Source: Sphingomonadales bacterium UBA2369
GTDB lineage: Bacteria; Pseudomonadota; Alphaproteobacteria; Sphingomonadales; Sphingomonadaceae
Assembly (NCBI GenBank): GCA_002344055.1
Contig: DDTH01000017.1
Location: 165,711 to 229,710 of the forward strand
Direction: 5' to 3'
DNA: 64,000 nucleotides
The notes under the pieces were generated by a model, which saw nothing but the letters and a program-made list of their open reading frames with translations, was not told the origin of the DNA and did not search any database. Below are positions 60,343-64,000 of this stretch, in pieces. Made by a program: the position numbers and the translations under genes. Numbering within the stretch: position 1 is the first letter of the stretch; each line of letters opens with the position of its first letter.

Positions 60343-60530
60343 GCCCCGGTTCCCGTGACGAGGTGAAGCGTGCCGGCGACGATGAAGGCCACCCCGGCGA
60401 CGCTGAGCAGCACTGCGGCGGCACGGGCGGTGCGCTCCATCTTGCCGTCCGTCGCCTTGTTCGCCTGCGCGAAGAAGACGAAGGACAGGCCGAAGAAAGC
60501 GACGCCGAGGGCGAGGAAGGTGTAATTCAC
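60339..60530 (-). CDS. Small membrane protein 1 of the nrd locus
   Basis: A 63-residue protein with two helices: FLALGVAFFGLSFVFFA, a KATDGKMERTAR loop, then AAAVLLSVAGVAFIVAGTLHL. The start overlaps the DUF559 stop (60527-60530, ATGA). It is first in a series of four overlapping small membrane-protein genes that ends at nrdB. Function unknown. Confidence 0.68.
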   Translation of the reverse strand: MNYTFLALGVAFFGLSFVFFAQANKATDGKMERTARAAAVLLSVAGVAFIVAGTLHLVTGTGA

Positions 60531-60937
60531 TTTCCCTCTCCCGCCGGGAGAGGGAGGGAGGTGCGAAGCACCGGAAGGGTGAGGGCGAGCGTATCGGCGA
60601 TGCTCGCGATCACGCCGTCCGTATTGCTCAACACCTCATGATTCCAGAAGCGCATGACGCGATAACCGAGCGCCTCGAAATGGCGGGTCCGGCGATCGTC
60701 GGAGGCTTTGCGCGCGCCATGCTGGCCGCCATCGACCTCGATCACCAGCCGCGCCTTCATGCAGACGAAGTCGGCATGATAAGGATGGAACGGCGTCTGG
60801 AACCGCCATTTGTGGGCGGGAAGCCGCTCGCGCAGGGCATACCACAGGCGGTCCTCCGCTTCCGTCCGGTCGCGACGAAGCTGGCGGGCGCGACTCACCG
60901 TGCCGGAGGGAAGGTTGCGATAATTCTCCATGGTCAT
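60527..60937 (-). CDS. DUF559 family, very-short-patch-repair-like endonuclease
   Basis: A 136-residue protein with a PD-(D/E)xK-like nuclease core: LRRDRTEAEDRLWYALRERLPAHKWRFQTPFHPYHADFVCMKARLVIEVDGGQH, where the F-D-V and E-V-D-G of Vsr/DUF559 proteins are visible, followed by RRTRHFEALGYRVMRFWNHEVL. The last 19 or so residues (LPVLRTSLPLPAGEGK) are encoded by a 58-bp repeat. The same repeat stands, inverted, just upstream of the ATG. The gene starts 73 bp after the nrdA stop. Confidence 0.8.
   Translation of the reverse strand: MTMENYRNLPSGTVSRARQLRRDRTEAEDRLWYALRERLPAHKWRFQTPFHPYHADFVCMKARLVIEVDGGQHGARKASDDRRTRHFEALGYRVMRFWNHEVLSNTDGVIASIADTLALTLPVLRTSLPLPAGEGK
60530..60587. repeat. 58-bp two-hairpin repeat, copy 1 (3' of DUF559)
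   Basis: Hairpin 1 is CCCTCTCCC-GCC-GGGAGAGGG (9-bp stem); hairpin 2 is GGTGC-GAA-GCACC; the end is GGAAGGGTGAGGGCG. It is nearly identical to the inverted copy at 60943-61000 (51 of 58 bases). It encodes the C-terminus of the DUF559 protein. Confidence 0.75.
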
Positions 60938-60942
60938 GGGAT

Positions 60943-61000
60943 CGCCCTCACCCTTCCGCCGCTTCGCGGCTCCTTCCCTCTCCCGAGGGGAGAGGGAAAG
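60943..61000. repeat. 58-bp two-hairpin repeat, copy 2, inverted (5' of DUF559)
   Basis: The reverse complement reads CCCTCTCCC-CTC-GGGAGAGGG, then GCCGC-GAA-GCGGC, then GGAAGGGTGAGGGCG. The second stem differs from copy 1 at two positions on each side, and both pairs are preserved by compensating changes. It lies between the nrdA stop and the DUF559 start. Confidence 0.75.
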
Positions 61001-61009
61001 AAGTGAAGC

Positions 61010-62956
61010 TCACTGACACGCCAGGCATTCGTCGTAATCGGTGCTCTGCAGCTCGATTTCGCGCAGGTCCGGCGTGTTGTCGGCCTCCACGCCGCCCGCG
61101 AAGCCGGCGCGCTGCACGGACTTGGAGCGCAGATAGTACAGGCTCTTGATGCCCAGCTCCCAGGCGCGGAAGTGGAGCATCAGCAGGTCCCATTTGTCGA
61201 CGTCGGCGGGGATGAACAGGTTCAGCGACTGCGCCTGGTCGATATAGGGTGTGCGATCGGCGGCGAGCTCGATCAGCCAGCGCTGATCGATTTCGAAGCT
61301 GGTCTTATAGGTCGCTTTCTCCTCCGGCGAGAGGAAGTCCAGATGCTGGACCGAACCGCCGCGCTCCAGGATCGTGTTCCACACCGCATCTGAGTTCTTC
61401 GATTTCTCGATCAGCAATTTTTCCAGATACGGATTGCGGATCGACCAGCTGCCCGACAGCGTCTTGTGGGTGTAGATGTTGGCCGGGATCGGCTCGATGC
61501 AGGCGGACGTGCCACCGCAGATGATGCTGATCGACGCGGTCGGCGCGATCGCCATCTTGCAGCTGAACCGCTCCATCACGCCCATGTCGGCCGCGTCCGG
61601 GCACGGCCCGCGCTCCTGCGCGAGCATCATCGACGCCTCGTTCGCCTGCGCGCTGATATGCTTGAAGATTTTCAGGTTCCACGACTTGGCCATCGCGCCC
61701 TCGAACGGGAGGCCGCGCGCCTGCAGGAAGGAGTGGAAGCCCATCACGCCGAGGCCGACCGACCGCTCGCGCTCGGCGCTATATTTGGCCCGCGCCATCT
61801 CTTCCGGCGCGCGGGCGATGTAATCGGACAGGACGTTGTCGAGGAAGCGCATCACATCCTCGATGAAGCCCTTCTCGTCCTTCCACTCATCCCAGGTTTC
61901 CAGGTTCAGCGACGACAGGCAGCAGACTGCGGTGCGATCATTGCCCAGATGGTCGCGGCCGGTCGGGAGCGTGATTTCCGAGCAGAGGTTCGAGGTCGAA
62001 ACCTTCAGGCCGAGGTCGCGGTGATGCTTCGGCATCGTCCGGTTCACCTCGTCGGAGAAGATGATGTAAGGCTCGCCGGTCGCCAGCCGGGTTTCGACCA
62101 ATTTCTGGAACAGCGCCCGCGCATCGACCTTGCCGCGCTCGCTATCGTCCTTGGGCGAACGCAGCGTCCATTCCGCGCCGTCGCGCACCGCCTCCATGAA
62201 GGCATCGGTGACGAGCACGCCATGGTGCAGGTTCAGCGCCTTGCGGTTGAAGTCGCCCGAGGGCTTCCGGATTTCCAGGAACTCCTCGATCTCCGGGTGG
62301 GAGATGTCGAGATAGCAGGCGGCCGAACCGCGGCGCAGCGACCCCTGCGAGATGGCGAGGGTGAGCGAGTCCATCACCCGCACGAACGGGATGATGCCGC
62401 TGGTCTTGCCATTCAGGCCGACCGGCTCGCCAATGCCGCGCACGCTGCCCCAATAGGTGCCGATGCCGCCGCCGCGCGAGGCGAGCCAGACATTCTCGTT
62501 CCAGGTGTCGACAATGCCTTCCAGGCTGTCCGGCACGCTGTTCAGGTAGCAGGAAATCGGCAGGCCGCGGCCGGTGCCGCCGTTCGACAGGACCGGCGTG
62601 GACGGCATGAACCACAGCTTCGAGATGTAATCGTAGAGCCGCTGGGCGTGGGCGGCGTCATCGGCATAGGCACTGGCGACGCGGACGAAGAGATCCTGAT
62701 AGGATTCGCCGGGCAGCAGATAGCGGTCCTGCAGCGTGTCCTTGCCGAAATCGGTCAGCAAGGCGTCGCGGCCATGATCGACCTCGACAGGATAGATGAT
62801 CGGCGCGACGCTCTTCGAATCGCTCGCGGCCAGGGCCTCGGCCGGCTCGGACAGCTCAGCTTGGGCCTGGGCCTGCTGCAGCACCTTCTTGGTCTCTTCG
62901 ATCACTGCGGTCATTGCTTCGGCCGTTCCCGACTCGCTGCTGCCTGAAAGGTCCAT
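61010..62956 (-). CDS. nrdA: Ribonucleoside-diphosphate reductase alpha subunit
   Basis: A 648-residue class I catalytic subunit. The radical Cys is in NLCSEITLPT, the redox pair partners in LPISCYLNSV and VCCLSSLNL, the radical-transfer tyrosines in LYYLRSKS, and the C-terminal thioredoxin-interacting pair in DECLACQ. After a short charged N-terminus, SVAPIIYPVEV starts the conserved body. No ATP-cone precedes it, so allosteric activity control by dATP through that domain appears absent. The start at 62956 has AAGGTG upstream. Confidence 0.95.
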   Translation of the reverse strand: MDLSGSSESGTAEAMTAVIEETKKVLQQAQAQAELSEPAEALAASDSKSVAPIIYPVEVDHGRDALLTDFGKDTLQDRYLLPGESYQDLFVRVASAYADDAAHAQRLYDYISKLWFMPSTPVLSNGGTGRGLPISCYLNSVPDSLEGIVDTWNENVWLASRGGGIGTYWGSVRGIGEPVGLNGKTSGIIPFVRVMDSLTLAISQGSLRRGSAACYLDISHPEIEEFLEIRKPSGDFNRKALNLHHGVLVTDAFMEAVRDGAEWTLRSPKDDSERGKVDARALFQKLVETRLATGEPYIIFSDEVNRTMPKHHRDLGLKVSTSNLCSEITLPTGRDHLGNDRTAVCCLSSLNLETWDEWKDEKGFIEDVMRFLDNVLSDYIARAPEEMARAKYSAERERSVGLGVMGFHSFLQARGLPFEGAMAKSWNLKIFKHISAQANEASMMLAQERGPCPDAADMGVMERFSCKMAIAPTASISIICGGTSACIEPIPANIYTHKTLSGSWSIRNPYLEKLLIEKSKNSDAVWNTILERGGSVQHLDFLSPEEKATYKTSFEIDQRWLIELAADRTPYIDQAQSLNLFIPADVDKWDLLMLHFRAWELGIKSLYYLRSKSVQRAGFAGGVEADNTPDLREIELQSTDYDECLACQ

Positions 62957-63051
62957 CACCTTAATCCCCGTTCCATTTTCGTTCCAGCCGATTCGGCCGA
63001 CCTTAGGCGAACGTGAGGGGGTCGGCGCGGCTTTCCTCGCATCCGTCCCCG

Positions 63052-63060
63052 TTATCCACA
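63052..63060. promoter_or_regulatory. DnaA box TTATCCACA upstream of nrdA
   Basis: A perfect TTATCCACA, the highest-affinity E. coli DnaA box sequence, 96 bp upstream of the nrdA start. DnaA is known to regulate the E. coli nrdAB promoter. A single box can occur by chance, but its position beside the NrdR-like boxes is suggestive. Confidence 0.55.
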
Positions 63061-63087
63061 TGGGCCGTCTGCGTGCTCACACGCTGA

Positions 63088-63136
63088 TTACTATGTATTG
63101 CGGCCCCCGCGCCGTTCAACCACTGCATCTTGTGCC
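63088..63136 (-). promoter_or_regulatory. Paired NrdR-like boxes upstream of nrdA
   Basis: ACTATGTATTG starts at 63090 and ACTGCATCTTG at 63122, 32 bp apart, which is the usual centre-to-centre distance of NrdR boxes (31-32 bp). Both match the ACWATATWTTG-like consensus of alphaproteobacterial nrd promoters. They lie 130-180 bp before nrdA. Confidence 0.55.
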
Positions 63137-63242
63137 AAAGCATGAGTCCGACGCAAGCCTGTTAATGCCCCGTTTAGACTCGGTTCGTCGCTTTTTCTGG
63201 GGATGTTTCGGCGGTGAGTTGAGTGCGGCTCTAACCCCGAAC

Positions 63243-63332
63243 CCGCTCAGCCTGAGCTTGTCGAAGGCCTGCCTTTCTGTTTGAGGAAGCGCAGGAAGAA
63301 GGACAGGGCTTCGAAAAGCTCAGCCTGAACGG
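63243..63332. repeat. Inverted REP pair of the sphingomonad TCAGCCTGAGCTT type
   Basis: CCGCTCAGCCTGAGCTTGTC plus GAAGGCC (63243-63269) and its inverted counterpart at 63306-63332 match at 23 of 27 bases. The 36 bases between start with TGCC and end with GGACA. The right copy ends 6 bp before the ATG of the mutase gene. I recall this repeat from many Sphingomonadales genomes. Confidence 0.7.
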
Positions 63333-63338
63333 ATTTTT

Positions 63339-64000
63339 ATGACAGACACCCCCAAGATCGAAACCAATCCCGGCGAGGATAGCGGCGCCGCCCCTGCCCC
63401 GCGCGACCTGCCGGAGCCGCCCGCGAAGCCGAGCCTCGACAAATGGGAAGCGCTCGCCGCCAAGGAGGTGAAGGGCAAGGATCTCACCTGGGACACGCCG
63501 GAGGGGATCGCGGTCAAGCCGCTCTATACCGAGGAGGATCTGGAGGGCTGGGAGCCGGGCCTGCCGGGCTTCGCGCCGTTCACCCGCGGCGTGCGCGCCA
63601 GCATGTATGCCGGCCGGCCGTGGACGATCCGCCAATATGCGGGCTTTTCGACCGCCGAGGCATCGAACGCTTTCTACCGGCGCAATCTGGCGGCCGGGCA
63701 GAAGGGCCTCAGCGTCGCCTTCGATCTGGCCACCCACCGGGGCTATGATTCCGACCATCCCCGCGTCCCCGGCGATGTCGGCAAGGCGGGCGTGGCGATC
63801 GACACGATCGACGACATGAAGATATTGTTCGACGGCATCCCGCTCGATCAGATGAGCGTCTCGATGACGATGAACGGCGCGGTGATCCCGATCCTCGCTT
63901 TCTTCATCGTCGCGGGCGAGGAGCAGGGTGTGCCGCGCGCGCAGCTGGACGGGACCATCCAGAACGACATCCTCAAGGAGTTCATGGTCCGCAACACCTA
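63339..64000 (+). CDS. scpA: Methylmalonyl-CoA mutase large subunit, N-terminal part
   Basis: The gene runs off the right edge; about 220 codons are visible. A charged N-terminus precedes SLDKWEALAAKEVKGKDLTWDTPEGIAVKPLY, then LPGFAPFTRGVRASMYAGRPWTIRQYAGF and AFDLATHRGYDSDHPRVPGDVGKAGVAIDTIDDMKILFDGIPLDQMSVSMTMNGAVIP. These are the conserved substrate-channel segments of the homodimeric large-type mutase, which interconverts methylmalonyl- and succinyl-CoA with adenosylcobalamin. No Shine-Dalgarno lies before the ATG at 63339; the REP occupies that position. Confidence 0.92.
   Translation, partial: MTDTPKIETNPGEDSGAAPAPRDLPEPPAKPSLDKWEALAAKEVKGKDLTWDTPEGIAVKPLYTEEDLEGWEPGLPGFAPFTRGVRASMYAGRPWTIRQYAGFSTAEASNAFYRRNLAAGQKGLSVAFDLATHRGYDSDHPRVPGDVGKAGVAIDTIDDMKILFDGIPLDQMSVSMTMNGAVIPILAFFIVAGEEQGVPRAQLDGTIQNDILKEFMVRNT

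Overview
This GC-rich window looks like chromosome from an alphaproteobacterium of the Sphingomonadales. The gene content fits: a split TCA cluster with mdh and sucD-sucA-sucB-lpd, an isolated sdhB followed by a thioesterase and zapE, RcnB-like and PilZ proteins, and M13 and S41 secreted peptidases. An inverted pair of short repeats of the CCG(T/C)TCAG-CTGAGCTT-TCGAAG kind, common in sphingomonads, also fits. I saw no rRNA, tRNA, CRISPR array or complete insertion sequence.

Layout. 1-7.4 kb: the end of sppA, two DUF3592 membrane proteins, a TetR/SRPBCC pair, purT, a tight mntP-PepSY-TRIC membrane operon, and a divergent HxlR/NAD(P)-binding pair. 7.5-19.7 kb: central carbon metabolism on the minus strand (lpd, sucB, sucA, sucD, a lipoprotein, mdh, zapE, a thioesterase, sdhB), interrupted by a VOC protein, an exported protein and a double winged-helix regulator. 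No sucC and no sdhA are present. 19.75-23.5 kb: a yfiR-yfiN-yfiB-like cyclic-di-GMP module followed upstream by creD. 23.6-29.1 kb: a DUF885 hydrolase, a 2OG-Fe(II) oxygenase, an RcnB-like protein, a small zinc ribbon, a degenerate retropepsin and a cyclophilin. 29.1-35.2 kb: two tandem M13 metallopeptidases bracketed by two paralogous exported proteins. 35.2-39.5 kb: ybbP-ybbA-tesA and PilZ. 39.5-45 kb: a beta-propeller/amidohydrolase and nadE. 45-57.2 kb: an accessory stretch of small exported proteins, lipoproteins and enzymes, including a cystatin-like protein, an S41 peptidase and a class 3 lipase. Here two genes share an almost identical promoter-like element and a hairpin leader. 57.2-63.2 kb: the ribonucleotide reductase locus. 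63.3 kb to the end: the start of a methylmalonyl-CoA mutase large subunit.

The most unusual region is the ribonucleotide reductase locus. Between nrdA and nrdB lie a DUF559 endonuclease-like gene, bounded by inverted 58-bp copies of a two-hairpin repeat, and four tiny overlapping membrane-protein genes. After nrdB comes a three-gene cassette of lower GC content with a DUF6414-like protein. Upstream of nrdA are paired NrdR-like boxes and a perfect DnaA box. Family assignments were made by eye from protein motifs, without database searches.
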